Assembly: GCA_002698995.1 (NCBI GenBank)
Contig: PAAX01000005.1
Coordinates: 39,461-103,460 of the forward strand
DNA length: 64,000 bases
Reading direction: 5' to 3'
Source: Ignavibacteriota bacterium
GTDB lineage: Bacteria > Bacteroidota > Ignavibacteria > Ignavibacteriales > Melioribacteraceae
Part shown: positions 1 through 10,200 of the stretch, piece after piece
Layout of the letters: every line of letters begins with the position of its first letter
Position numbering within the stretch: the stretch's first letter is position 1
Translations under genes and position numbers: made by a program
The notes under the pieces: generated by a model
Databases searched by the model: none
Told to the model about the DNA's origin: nothing
What the model saw: the letters and a program-made list of their open reading frames with translations, nothing else

Positions 1-1443
1 GTGTGATTCTGCCAGAATTTTATTCACATCATCATCACCGAATAATTTATTTAGAAGTTCATCATCCCCAATATTTAAGCGCATATACTCTAAATTATAT
101 GCAAGTTTCATATCTTCTAAAACTTTATCAAATTCTTCTGGAAAAATTGACTGTTTCAATGAATCAATATTTACATTTTTATATGATTCACTTCTTTCTT
201 CCTCAGGTTTACTTAGCTCTTGCGCCATTTCAACTATTTTATCAGCCATAATAAAATATTGAGCATTCCATCTTCTTGAAAGGGTTAAAGCAGATTGAAC
301 AGGATAAACATTTGCAAGTTCTGTCTGTAGATTTTCTATTTTATTCCAAATATCACCATATTCTTCTTTTAGTTCTGCATCAGCAAAAACTTTATCCTTT
401 AATTCTCTTTCGAATGCATTTTTTCTTGCAAGCATATAATCATCTTGCAAACCCTTATAAACATTAGAAATTACTTTTTGACCATTACCGATAGCAACTC
501 TTAAGTCTTCATAATAATCAGCATTCTCGGGATTAACTTTTTTTAGAGTTTCTAATCTTTTATAATATTCATCATAAAGAAAAGCTAAATTTCTATAAGC
601 ATAATCTCTATTAAATTTCAATTGAGAAAAGGTTTTTAATCTGCTGGTTCTTCCCGGAAATCCGACAGCAAAAATTGGTTCACCTAATTGTGCCCCATTT
701 TCACTGAACTTGAAATAATTTTCTGTTTTAACAGGCTGGTCATTTTCATAAACTCTAAAAAATGCACAGTCAAGGTTATATCTAGGATAAGTAAAGTTAT
801 CAAAATCGCCGCCGAAGTAACCTATTTTTTCTTCAGGCATGAATACTAATCTTACATCATCATATTTTTTCATTCCATGCAATGAATATTTTCCACCGTT
901 GTAATATTCAACTACTCTGCAATTCAATCCGGTTTCGTCTGCATATTTTTTTTCTAATTCAGAAATTGCACTTTTCTTTTTTTCTAATTTTTCTGATTCA
1001 GTATTTCCCTCATCAATTTTAGATTGAATTTCTTCGGTAACATCTTTTATAAGAACTAATTGTTCTGCGTAAAGTCCCGGAACTCTTCTTTCTTCTTCAA
1101 GAGTCTCAGCATAAAATCCACTAAGTTTAAGTTCTTCACCTTCTTTTTGAACTTTATCTCTATGCCATTCTGAGCAATGGTGGTTTGTCATAATCAATCC
1201 ATCTTCAGAAACAAAAGATGATGTACATCCCGGAATCCTCAGCGCAGATAATCTAACATCCTTAAACCATTCATCATCAGGAGTGAACTCATAAGTTTCA
1301 TCAAAATATAAAGATGGAGGATAGTCAAAAGTCCACATTTTTCCGTTATCAAACTTTTGAGCCTTAACGGAATCATAGTCAACATTTAATTGAGCTTGTA
1401 AAGAGATTGCACACAGTAAAACCAGAAGAGCAAATTTTTTCAT
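1..1443 (-). CDS. S46 family dipeptidyl-peptidase, C-terminus cut by window edge
   Basis: This is the first 481 codons of a serine exopeptidase of family S46 (DPP7/DPP11 type), which removes dipeptides from peptide N-termini in the periplasm. It begins with a typical signal peptide (MKKFALLVLLCAISLQAQ). The catalytic-His motif TNHHC and the catalytic-Asp motif DNFTYPRY follow. The part with the catalytic Ser lies beyond base 1, so the protein continues outside the window. The frame is open from 1443 to base 1. It is a paralogue of the next gene on the same strand, and the pair looks like a tandem duplication. Family assignment is firm; substrate specificity cannot be read because the specificity residue is missing. 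Confidence 0.93.
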   Translation of the reverse strand, partial: MKKFALLVLLCAISLQAQLNVDYDSVKAQKFDNGKMWTFDYPPSLYFDETYEFTPDDEWFKDVRLSALRIPGCTSSFVSEDGLIMTNHHCSEWHRDKVQKEGEELKLSGFYAETLEEERRVPGLYAEQLVLIKDVTEEIQSKIDEGNTESEKLEKKKSAISELEKKYADETGLNCRVVEYYNGGKYSLHGMKKYDDVRLVFMPEEKIGYFGGDFDNFTYPRYNLDCAFFRVYENDQPVKTENYFKFSENGAQLGEPIFAVGFPGRTSRLKTFSQLKFNRDYAYRNLAFLYDEYYKRLETLKKVNPENADYYEDLRVAIGNGQKVISNVYKGLQDDYMLARKNAFERELKDKVFADAELKEEYGDIWNKIENLQTELANVYPVQSALTLSRRWNAQYFIMADKIVEMAQELSKPEEERSESYKNVNIDSLKQSIFPEEFDKVLEDMKLAYNLEYMRLNIGDDELLNKLFGDDDVNKILAESH

Positions 1444-1559
1444 TATCATTCCCTTTTATTTATTATTGGTTAGATATGCCAAAATTATGAAATAGAGATA
1501 AATATTTCCTCAAAATAATGATGAAAAATCTGGACAAGCAGTTTGGTTGGAATTAAAGG

Positions 1560-1604
1560 AGAATCCGGTTTCAATTCCTGTACTAGAATTAAAACCGGAT
1601 TTAG
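1560..1604 (-). terminator. Hairpin between the two S46 peptidase genes
   Basis: Imperfect long inverted repeat: AATCCGGTTT pairs with AAACCGGATT around an AATTC/GAATT inner stem. It lies just after the stop codon of the upstream S46 gene. There is no strong T run, so it may be a weak terminator or an mRNA-stabilising hairpin. Confidence 0.45.
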
Positions 1605-1616
1605 AATGTTTATAGG

Positions 1617-3803
1617 TTACTCAGCTATTTGAGCTTTTTCTTCAGTTTGCACTTTATATAATTTACCTGTTCTAATTTCTTCAGCTAATCTTTTCATTTT
1701 CAGCAAATCACTAACGATTTCATAAATGCCGGGTGAAGCTACTGAAACCATTCTGTTTTTTTCGGTAGAGTATAGGAAATTACCTGTTATACTTTCGATA
1801 TTTCCGTCAAATGCTAATCCAACAACTTCAAGATTTTTATTTATTACAGGGCTGCCGGAACTTCCCCCTACAATATCATTTGTCGAAATAAAATTATACA
1901 TTTTTGATAAATCGAATGAATCATCGAATTTAGTCCATCTTTCTGGTAAAGCCCATGGATACTCTTTTTGATGAGAATAGTATCTATCATATAAACCATA
2001 AAATGTTGTAAACCAAGGAGCTACAGTTCCGTTATATTCATAACCTTTTACAACCCCGTCATTAATTCTTAAAGTAAAAGTTGCATCCGGTGCAATTGTA
2101 GTACCATAAACTTCATAAAGTGCTTTCCCTAATTGGACTTGAAGGGCTTCTAAAGCTGAGTTTAATTCCTTCATTTTCTTAGAATAACCACTAAATACTT
2201 TTTCTTTTTCAAGTTGATAATTAATGAAAGGATCGCCGGAATTTAAAATTGCATCTCCTCCTTTTGAAGCTAATTCTTTAAGCTTTTCTGGAGTAGAAAT
2301 TTTTGATTTTTCAACAGCAAATTCAGCAGCTGCCATTCCTTTTTTATCTGAAAATAAATTCTTAACTAATGAATTATCATCACCAAGATTAATTCTGAAA
2401 TAATCGGCAACAATTGCTAAAAGATTTTTTTCTACATAAGGATCAAAATCTTCTGGGAAGATTAATGATATGGTTTCTTCTAAATTTTCACTCTTAAATG
2501 ATTCATCTCTTTGATCTTCAGGAAGTTGTAATTGTTTTGCTAGATTTACAGCATCAGAAGCAATCATAAAGTAATCGGGAGTTACTTGAGGATTTAAATT
2601 GAATACTGAATATTCATTAGCAAATTGAAGTTTTTCATTATTAATATCTTCAATTGCTTTCCATAGATGTCCATATTCAGCATCAAGTTTTGCATCTGAT
2701 TTAACTAAATTCTTAAAGTCTCTTTCAAATGCTTTTTTTCTTGCCATAAACATTTCATCATTCAAACCCTCATCAACATATTTAAATACTTTTGCACTGT
2801 TAGAAATCATCATGTAAATATCTTCAAATTCCTCTTTCTTGGATTCATCTTCTCTCATTAATCTATCCAAAGTTTGAGTAAGATTATTATAAAGGAATGA
2901 AAGATTTTTATAACTAACATCGCGGGCATATTCTAATTGCGAAACAGTATTCAAACGGTTTGTACTTCCGGGATTTCCGATCACGAAAATCGGTTCATTT
3001 TCTTCTGGTCCGCTTAAGCTCCAGCCGAAAAAGTTATCAACTTTTAATGGTTCACCATTATCATCATAAACTCTTAAAAAGGCAAAATCAGCATTATATC
3101 TTGGGTAAGTAAAATTATCAGGATCTCCGCCATATAAACCAACTTCTGATTCTAAAAACAAGACTGCTCTTACATCATTATATCTTTTGTAACCGTATAA
3201 TGAATATTTTCCTCCATTATAAAGCGAGGTTATTTTTATTACTAATCCGGTTTCTTCGGAATATTTTTTTTCAATCTCTTCGATTTTCTTATCTCTTAAT
3301 AGAATTTTCTCTTCATCGGTTTTTCCATTAGCCATTTCATCATATAATTCATCAGTAACATCTTTTGTTAAAACTAATTGATCTACAAAAACACCCGGCA
3401 CTTGTCTTTCATCTTCTAAAGTTTCTGCATAAAAACCATTTGTTTTAATATCTTCACCTTCTTTTTCAATTCCGGTAGAAACAAAATCAATACAATGGTG
3501 ATTAGTCATAATTAATCCATCACCGGAAACAAAAGAACCGCTGCACCAGCTTGCAAATTTTAATGATGATAATCTAGCTTTTTTAAGCCATTCATCGTTT
3601 GCATCAAATCCATAGGTCTCCTTAAAATAATTGATAGGTGCATCTTCAAAAGTCCACATTTTACCTGTATCAAATTTCCCGGCTTTAACGGTATCATAAT
3701 TAATTTTATTAGAACCGGAAGTAACTTTTTCAGAAGTACTGCACGCACTTATGATAAATAGAACTGAAAACAACATTGTGAAAAACAAAAAATTCTTTTT
3801 CAT
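1617..3803 (-). CDS. S46 family dipeptidyl-peptidase (DPP7-like) lipoprotein
   Basis: Full-length S46 serine peptidase, 728 residues, close to the family's usual 700-720. An in-frame ATG lies 14 codons further upstream. I chose the ATG at 3803 because it has a GAGGG ribosome site at the right distance and starts a lipoprotein signal whose lipobox ISAC ends at Cys21. The catalytic triad is visible: His in TNHHC (about residue 102), Asp in DNFTYPRY, and Ser in GGSSGSPV near the C-terminus. After the Ser the chain reads FDG, where aspartate-specific DPP11 has FDR. That points to DPP7-like cleavage after hydrophobic residues (known for the family; inferred here). It is probably periplasmic and used for peptide feeding. 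Confidence 0.95.
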   Translation of the reverse strand: MKKNFLFFTMLFSVLFIISACSTSEKVTSGSNKINYDTVKAGKFDTGKMWTFEDAPINYFKETYGFDANDEWLKKARLSSLKFASWCSGSFVSGDGLIMTNHHCIDFVSTGIEKEGEDIKTNGFYAETLEDERQVPGVFVDQLVLTKDVTDELYDEMANGKTDEEKILLRDKKIEEIEKKYSEETGLVIKITSLYNGGKYSLYGYKRYNDVRAVLFLESEVGLYGGDPDNFTYPRYNADFAFLRVYDDNGEPLKVDNFFGWSLSGPEENEPIFVIGNPGSTNRLNTVSQLEYARDVSYKNLSFLYNNLTQTLDRLMREDESKKEEFEDIYMMISNSAKVFKYVDEGLNDEMFMARKKAFERDFKNLVKSDAKLDAEYGHLWKAIEDINNEKLQFANEYSVFNLNPQVTPDYFMIASDAVNLAKQLQLPEDQRDESFKSENLEETISLIFPEDFDPYVEKNLLAIVADYFRINLGDDNSLVKNLFSDKKGMAAAEFAVEKSKISTPEKLKELASKGGDAILNSGDPFINYQLEKEKVFSGYSKKMKELNSALEALQVQLGKALYEVYGTTIAPDATFTLRINDGVVKGYEYNGTVAPWFTTFYGLYDRYYSHQKEYPWALPERWTKFDDSFDLSKMYNFISTNDIVGGSSGSPVINKNLEVVGLAFDGNIESITGNFLYSTEKNRMVSVASPGIYEIVSDLLKMKRLAEEIRTGKLYKVQTEEKAQIAE

Positions 3804-3893
3804 AAATCCCCTCAATTGTAAAATTTCTTTTAAAATGATAAACAATCTAAATTGTTCACTTCGAAATGTAATGCAAAGAATAGAAAATATAAA

Positions 3894-4202
3894 TTAAATG
3901 TATGCCTCTAGATAAAAATATGGAACAACATTTCTTTCATCTTCAAGTGTACCTTTACATTTGGAACATTTTTCTACATAAAACATAACAGGATTTTCAC
4001 TTGGTTCAGCTTCCATAAAATTTATTATTGTTTCACAGTTTGTACACTGTACAATATGGTGAGTGTCTAATTTTTCAACACACGAAGGACAAAGAAGCCC
4101 TGCAACACCAATTACTTTTCTGGGATCAAATTCAAAAACTAGATTACATTTGGAATTGTTGCAGCGGGCAAACTTTTTACGGGTTGTAGAATTTGGTTCG
4201 AT
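3894..4202 (-). CDS. Small double zinc-ribbon protein with non-canonical start
   Basis: An open frame of about 102 residues with several cysteine pairs in zinc-ribbon arrangement: CNNSKC near the N-terminus, then CPSC, CTNC and CSKC. The acidic C-terminus ends in YLEAYI. No ATG, GTG or TTG exists between the upstream in-frame stop and the cysteines. An AGGAG ribosome site at 4209-4213 lies 6 bases from an ATC codon at 4200-4202, which I give as the start. A frameshift just upstream is the alternative, since another frame is open through the ribosome site. The cysteine pattern suggests a structural metal-binding protein; the function is unknown. Confidence 0.6.
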   Translation of the reverse strand: MEPNSTTRKKFARCNNSKCNLVFEFDPRKVIGVAGLLCPSCVEKLDTHHIVQCTNCETIINFMEAEPSENPVMFYVEKCSKCKGTLEDERNVVPYFYLEAYI

Positions 4203-4347
4203 ATCTTTCTCCTAATTTTATGCCCAAATCTATTTCATTTAAAAATCGAATTCTATACAAAAAAAAGTGCCTCAGCAGTGAAATATTTTTCCCCATTTTG
4301 TTAACTTAGATAGTTGAAAGAAAAAATAATAATTCCAGGAGAAAAGA

Positions 4348-5694
4348 ATGTCCAATATTTCTTGTTTTAAAGCTTATGATATAAGAGGGAAAGTCCCATC
4401 TGAATTAAATGAAGATTTAGCTTATAAAGTAGGGAGATCATTTGCCAAACTTTTAGGATGCAAAAAAGTAGTAATCGGAAGGGATGTTAGAGAATCATCG
4501 GAACCTATTGCAAAAGCTTTAGCAGATGGTTTAACAGATGCAGGTTCTGATGTAATTGATTTGGGGTTATGCGGAACTGAAATGATTTACTTTGCAACTC
4601 CATATTTGAATGCTGATGGCGGAATTATGATTACTGCAAGTCATAATCCCCCGGAATATAATGGACTAAAATTTGTAAAAGCCGGTTCTGTTCCAATGGG
4701 CTATTCATCCGGATTAAATCAAGTTGAAAAAATGATTTTAGATAATAATATGGGAGATAAAGCTGAAGTAAAAGGTAAAGTTTCAACTCTTGATGTTATG
4801 GATGAATTCATAAATAATCTTAATAAATTTTATGATGCATCAAAGATGAAACCATACAAAGTGGTTGTTAATGCCGGAAACGGATGTGTTGGTCCCGCTT
4901 TAGATAAACTGGAAAGTAAACTCCCGATTGAAATGATAAAAGTTTTTCATGAGCCCGATTCTTCTTTCCCTAATGGAGTTCCAAATCCTTTACTTCCAGA
5001 AAATAGACAACCTACAATTGATGCAATCAAAAACAACAATGCTGATCTTGGTGTTGCATGGGATGGTGATTACGACCGCTGTTTCTTCTTTGATGAAAAA
5101 GGAGAATTTATTGAAGGATATTATATAGTTGGATTATTAGCTAAATCAATTCTTAAAACAAATCCCGGTGAAAAAATTGTTCATGATCCAAGATTGACAT
5201 GGAATACTGTTGATGTGGTTGCAAGTGCTGGTGGTGAAGCTGTTGTTTCAAAGAGCGGTCATGCTTTCATTAAAGAAAAAATGAGAGAAGTAAATTCAAT
5301 TTACGGCGGAGAAATGAGCGCTCATCACTATTTTAGAGATAATGCATATTCCGACAGCGGATTAATTCCTTTCCTTTTAATTCTTCAGTTAATGGCTGAT
5401 GAAAACAAATCATTATCTGAATTATGTAATGAAATGATAAGTAATTATCCTTGCTCAGGTGAAATAAATTCTGTTGTGGATAATCCAAAGGAAAAAATTG
5501 AACTTATAAAAGAAAAATATTCGGACGGCAAACAGGATTTTCTTGATGGTATAAGTGTAGACTATGAAGACTGGAGATTCAACGTAAGAATGAGTAACAC
5601 AGAACCTTTATTAAGATTAAATGTAGAGAGCAAAAATGATGCTGATCTAATGAAAAAGAAAACAGATGAACTTTTAAGCTTAATTCGCAGTTAA
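4348..5694 (+). CDS. manB: Phosphomannomutase/phosphoglucomutase
   Basis: Alpha-D-phosphohexomutase that interconverts hexose 1- and 6-phosphates (mannose and/or glucose) for nucleotide-sugar and cell-surface polysaccharide synthesis. Cytoplasmic. The four-domain family is clear: the phosphoserine loop TASHNP has its active Ser at about residue 98, the Mg-binding loop DGDYDR lies near residue 239, the sugar-recognition loop is GGEMSAHHYF, and the phosphate-binding C-terminal loop is RMSNTEPLLRL. The length of 448 residues is normal. CAGGAG precedes the ATG by a good distance. The neighbours do not indicate the sugar, so the PMM/PGM choice stays open. Confidence 0.93.
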   Translation: MSNISCFKAYDIRGKVPSELNEDLAYKVGRSFAKLLGCKKVVIGRDVRESSEPIAKALADGLTDAGSDVIDLGLCGTEMIYFATPYLNADGGIMITASHNPPEYNGLKFVKAGSVPMGYSSGLNQVEKMILDNNMGDKAEVKGKVSTLDVMDEFINNLNKFYDASKMKPYKVVVNAGNGCVGPALDKLESKLPIEMIKVFHEPDSSFPNGVPNPLLPENRQPTIDAIKNNNADLGVAWDGDYDRCFFFDEKGEFIEGYYIVGLLAKSILKTNPGEKIVHDPRLTWNTVDVVASAGGEAVVSKSGHAFIKEKMREVNSIYGGEMSAHHYFRDNAYSDSGLIPFLLILQLMADENKSLSELCNEMISNYPCSGEINSVVDNPKEKIELIKEKYSDGKQDFLDGISVDYEDWRFNVRMSNTEPLLRLNVESKNDADLMKKKTDELLSLIRS

Positions 5695-5775
5695 TTTACT
5701 TGTATTATATTATTATAAAATGTAAACTTCTTTCGAAATTTATCGTCTAAAGAGAGAAATTTTTAGGAGAATAAA

Positions 5776-5994
5776 ATGGCAGACGGAAAAGAAAAAGCAA
5801 TTGATGTAGAAAAACTACTGAAAAATAAATTAAAATCAGTAAGTGTAGGTGCTCTTGAGCAAGGTATAGGAAAAGTTGTAAGTGAATTAGTTGGCGAAGA
5901 TTACAAATGCACAATTAATGATGTAAAATATACATTATTCAGCGGTGCCGATCTTCATATTAAAATTGAATTGACTTATAACCCTGAAGAATAA
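5776..5994 (+). CDS. Small hypothetical protein
   Basis: A 72-residue protein with a strong AGGAG ribosome site at the right distance from its ATG and a terminator directly after it, so it is very likely expressed. It is soluble and charged (MADGKEKAIDVEKLL start, NPEE end), with no membrane segment, signal or cysteine pair. The second half alternates as if in beta strands. I do not recognise a family. It sits 81 bases after manB and could share its transcript. Confidence 0.7.
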   Translation: MADGKEKAIDVEKLLKNKLKSVSVGALEQGIGKVVSELVGEDYKCTINDVKYTLFSGADLHIKIELTYNPEE

Positions 5995-6018
5995 ACTACA
6001 TCAAAAAAAAATCATTAA

Positions 6019-6057
6019 TAGAACAGATTGATAATTCAATCTGTTCTACTTTTATTT
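6019..6057 (+). terminator. Rho-independent terminator
   Basis: A perfect 13-bp stem (TAGAACAGATTGA with its complement, loop TAAT) followed by CTTTTATTT. It closes the manB/small-protein unit. Confidence 0.85.
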
Positions 6058-6113
6058 ATCTCTTTACTTAATTTTCATTAAGTTTACCTCTCAAAAAACT
6101 AAACAGATTTTAA

Positions 6114-7031
6114 ATGCTTATTGATTCAATAATTATTTTACTTTCCATCTTTGGACTGTGGTTTGGTGCACTTTGGGTTGTTGATTCAGCTACTCATATT
6201 GCAAAAAAACTTGGTATATCGGAATTAGTGATTGGCTTGACAGTTGTAGCTATCGCTACTTCTGCACCAGAATTTGCAGTAACCGTTTCAGCAGCTCTTT
6301 CTGGTCAATCTGCAATCAGTCTTGGAAATGTTATCGGTTCCAATATATTCAATCTTGGTCTAATTTTAGGAATTGTTGCAATCTTTAGTTCTATCTCAAC
6401 AAATAAAACTATTTGGTTAAGAGACGGGGGACTTTTAGTAATTACTGGAATTTTACTATTAACTTTTTATTATGATCTTCAATTAGTCTGGTATGAAGGA
6501 CTTATTCTCTTCACAATTCTAGTATCATATATTGTATTCTTAATTAAAAAGAAAGAACCGATAGAAGAAGAAATCCCAACCGGAGATTTTACTTGGATTG
6601 ATATCCCAAAAATTATTGTTGGAATTGTTTTAATTATTGGAAGTGCTAATTTTCTAGTTGAATCTGCTACTTCAATTGCAAAGGTGTTTGGTGTATCAGA
6701 CTGGTTAATAGGTATTACCATTGTTGCCGGCGGTACTTCTGTACCGGAATTTGCAACTTCAATTGTTGCATTAATAAAAGGAAGACATGGTATTTCTGCA
6801 GGTAATTTAATCGGCAGTGATTTGTTTAATATGCTTGGCGTTCTTGGAGTTGCTTCAGTTTTAAGATCTATTTCGATAACTGAATCAGAATATTTATCAC
6901 TTCTTGTTATGCTTATAAATCTTATGATATTTTTTATAATGCTTAGAACAAGTTGGAAGATTACTAGAATAGAAGGATTTATATTAATAACTATCGCTCT
7001 CTTTAGATGGAGCTTAGATTTCTGGATTTAG
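6114..7031 (+). CDS. Calcium/sodium antiporter, CaCA family (YrbG-like)
   Basis: Inner-membrane cation exchanger, 305 residues, with about ten membrane segments. The two inverted alpha repeats that define the CaCA superfamily are plain: GLTVVAIATSAPEF followed by SLGNVIGSNIFNLGL in the first half, and GITIVAGGTSVPEF followed by SAGNLIGSDLFNMLG in the second. The acidic residue of each PEF motif binds the cation. A hydrophilic loop rich in Lys and Glu (KKKEPIEEE) separates the halves. The ribosome site is weak. It probably exports Ca2+ or exchanges Na+/Ca2+, with the direction inferred from the family. Confidence 0.92.
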   Translation: MLIDSIIILLSIFGLWFGALWVVDSATHIAKKLGISELVIGLTVVAIATSAPEFAVTVSAALSGQSAISLGNVIGSNIFNLGLILGIVAIFSSISTNKTIWLRDGGLLVITGILLLTFYYDLQLVWYEGLILFTILVSYIVFLIKKKEPIEEEIPTGDFTWIDIPKIIVGIVLIIGSANFLVESATSIAKVFGVSDWLIGITIVAGGTSVPEFATSIVALIKGRHGISAGNLIGSDLFNMLGVLGVASVLRSISITESEYLSLLVMLINLMIFFIMLRTSWKITRIEGFILITIALFRWSLDFWI

Positions 7032-7032
7032 T

Positions 7033-7057
7033 GTAAAGAAAATTACATTTTCTTTAC
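7033..7057. terminator. Bidirectional terminator between convergent genes
   Basis: A perfect 11-bp stem GTAAAGAAAAT / ATTTTCTTTAC with a 3-base loop. The A and T runs inside the stem let it work for both the antiporter gene (plus) and the small membrane gene (minus). The minus-strand stop codon lies inside the hairpin. Confidence 0.7.
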
Positions 7058-7234
7058 GAGTCTTGATGGAAGGTAGAAAAGTGCTTTTACTAATTCCAAA
7101 ACAGAATCAACCGTAAATCCAATTATTTTAAAGGGAATTAAAAGCAGCCAAACAATTGGATAAAGAATCAATGTTAATAATGCCAAAGGAAAACAAATCA
7201 TTGCAAGTAAAATCCAAGCTAAAAATGTTAACAT
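7043..7234 (-). CDS. Small two-helix membrane protein
   Basis: A 63-residue, very hydrophobic protein with two predicted membrane segments (LTFLAWILLAMICFPLALLT and a second around WLLLIPFKIIGF) and a basic C-terminus (RLVKKM). An AGGATG ribosome-like site precedes the ATG. It lies 34 bases after mfd on the same strand, so the two may be co-transcribed. Proteins of this type are common and uncharacterised in Bacteroidota; I cannot give a function. Confidence 0.6.
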   Translation of the reverse strand: MLTFLAWILLAMICFPLALLTLILYPIVWLLLIPFKIIGFTVDSVLELVKALFYLPSRLVKKM

Positions 7235-7268
7235 TTCAATTCATCCTTTTTTTTGAATTTTTAGACGC

Positions 7269-10200
7269 TTAATTCACCTCAACAGTTTCATTATTATTAA
7301 TAATATTTGAATGCATATCTTTAATAAACTTTATTGTGTACTGCAGTGATTTTTCCGGTGAATCATACTTATTATTAATCTCCAATTTCATTACATCTTT
7401 AATCTGTTTGAATTGCACATCTTTAGAATGATTTTCCATAATCCATTGCATCAATAAAGAAAATTTATTTTGATAAAACTCTTCTCTTTCTGCTTTTGGT
7501 AACACAATTATTATTTTATTTTCTTGAATAACAACTCTTTCAAGAAGTGAGTACGACGCATAATATCTCAAAACTGCAGTTGAAATTAATCTTTCAATTA
7601 TAACCGGAAGTCTTCCAAATTTATCAATCATTTCTTCCTTTATTTCATCTACTTCCTCAATATTTACCATTGAGAATAATGCTGTGTAATAGCTTAATCT
7701 ATCTGATTGATCCGGCATAAATGATTTTGGAATTCCAATCTCAAAATATGTATCAATATTAGTATCTGCTCTTTCAATATGTTGAGGAAGGTCCTTAAAT
7801 TCCGATTTGAATTCACTCTGCTTCAATTCTTCAACTGCTTCATCTAATAATTTCATGTACATATCAAATCCAACCGAATCAATTGCACCGCTTTGTTCAG
7901 TGCCAAGTAAGTTACCGGCTCCACGAATTTCCAAATCACGCATCGATAAATTAAATCCTTCACCTAAATCTGTATATTCTTCAATTGCCTGCAGTCTTCT
8001 AACCGCTTTTTTGGTTATCGAATCTAATGAAGGAACAATTAAATATGCATAAGCTTGTCTGTCTGATCTACCTACTCTTCCCCTTAGCTGATGTAGTTCT
8101 GCCAAGCCAAATCTATCTGCTCTATTGATAATAATTGTATTAACATTTGGAATGTCAATTCCGGACTCAATAATTTTTGTAGCTAAAAGAACATGATATT
8201 TTTTGTGAAGAAAATCATGAATTACATTTTCTAAATCCTGAGGTTTCATCTGTCCATGTGCAATTCCTATTTCAATTTTTGGAATATGCTTTTTAATATA
8301 AGCTGCAATCTTATCAATTGATTGAACTCTATCATGAACAAAATAAACTTGCCCATTTCTGATTAACTCATCTAAAATCCATTCACGAATTTTTGTAATA
8401 TTGAATACATCAACTTTTGTATAAATTGGCTGTCGGTTTGGCGGCGGAGTTGCAATAATTGATAAATCTCTTGCACCGAGTAAAGATAGATTCAAGGTTC
8501 TTGGAATTGGAGTTGCAGTTAAAGTTAAGGTATCAACATTTGCTTTTAATTGACGAAGTCTTTCTTTATGCATTACACCGAATCTATGTTCTTCATCTAT
8601 AATTAATAATCCAAGTTCTTTGAATATTACATCTTTAGAAAGAATTCTATGTGTACCGATTAATATATCAACTTCCCCTTTTACAACTTGCTCAACAATT
8701 GTTTTCTGCTGAGTTTTTGTCTGAAACCTTGAAAGTACAGCAACCTTTACAGGAAACTGTCCAAGTCTGTCCTTAAATGTATTGTAATGCTGTTCAGCCA
8801 AAATTGTTGTTGGAACTAGAAGTGCAACTTGTTTGGAATCGTTAACAGCTTTGAATGCTGCTCTTACTGCTATTTCGGTCTTGCCAAAACCAACATCACC
8901 GCACACTAATCTATCCATCGGGTTGATAGATTCCATATCATTTTTAACTTCTTCATTAACTTTGGATTGATCAGGTGTATCTTCATAAAAAAATGAAGCT
9001 TCCAATTCCTTTTGTAAAATTGTATCTGGACCAAACATATATCCTTCGGCAGATTTTCTTTGCGCATACAATTTTATTAAATCTCTTGCAGCATCTTTTA
9101 TTTTTGCTTTTACTTTTTTCTTCGTGTTCTTCCATTCATTGCTACCGAGTAATGAAAGTCTTGGTGCAGCATTATCCTTTGAAGAAAACTTTTTTACCAA
9201 AGAAAGATAATTGAGATTTACATATACAACTCCTCCTTCAGCATATAAAATCTTAATACTTTCTTGATCGACATTCCCGATTTTTATTGTCTGCAATCCA
9301 TCATACTGACCAATACCAAAATTTTCATGAACTACAAAATCCCCTCTTTTTAATGAAGCAAAATCTTTGGCTCTTGTTCTTTTATATTTACTTTTTGTAG
9401 AAAGCTTTGTCCGGTAAGGTTTATTGAATATTTCATAATCAGTAAGAATCATTAACTGATCCGATTTAATCACAAAACCTTTCTTTAAAGGAAGAATTTT
9501 TATTTGAACTCTTTCGCTTTCAATTAACGATTTCAATTCATCATTAAAATTAGTAAGTAAATCTCTAAGTCTTTTTAATTGAAGTTCATTTTCGACAGCT
9601 ATATATGTGGTAAATCCTTTTTGCGAATATTCATCAAGTCGGTTAAAAAGTGTTTCATAATTTGAATTGATAATAGGAGTATCAAAAATTCCTAAGCTAA
9701 TTCTGTTTTCACTCTGATTTAGTTCATCTTCAATTAACCAATGATTTCCTTTAGATAAAATTTCATTTAATGAATTGAATAAAAATTCATCTTCGGTTGG
9801 TTCCTCTTCTATAAGTTCTTTCGGCTTTACTTGTCCTTCAAACAATTCGCTCTTTAATTCTTCATCAAGATCATTTTCTTCTTCAATGACTTTTTCTTTT
9901 TTCTTTTTAACATAAAGTTGATTCAGTTCGATGTATGAAGCAAAAACAATCGCATCTTTCAGATAATCAAAAATAGTAGAGGACTTTTCTTTATCTGCAT
10001 TCAAAGGTGCGGCTAATGTTATTGAATTTATTGAGAGTGAAGAACGCTGACTTTCATGATCAAAATGACGAATTGATTCAAGAAAATCTCCATCAAATTC
10101 TAACCGGCATGGTTGTTTTTCAGAATATGACCAAAAATCAATTATCGAACCTCTTACTGCATATTCACCTGGATTTTCAACAAACTTATCATTTTGGTAA

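Noticed and set aside
3..467. Two short plus-strand frames opposite the first S46 gene
   Set aside because: They lie antisense to a clearly coding S46 reading frame and show no family features.
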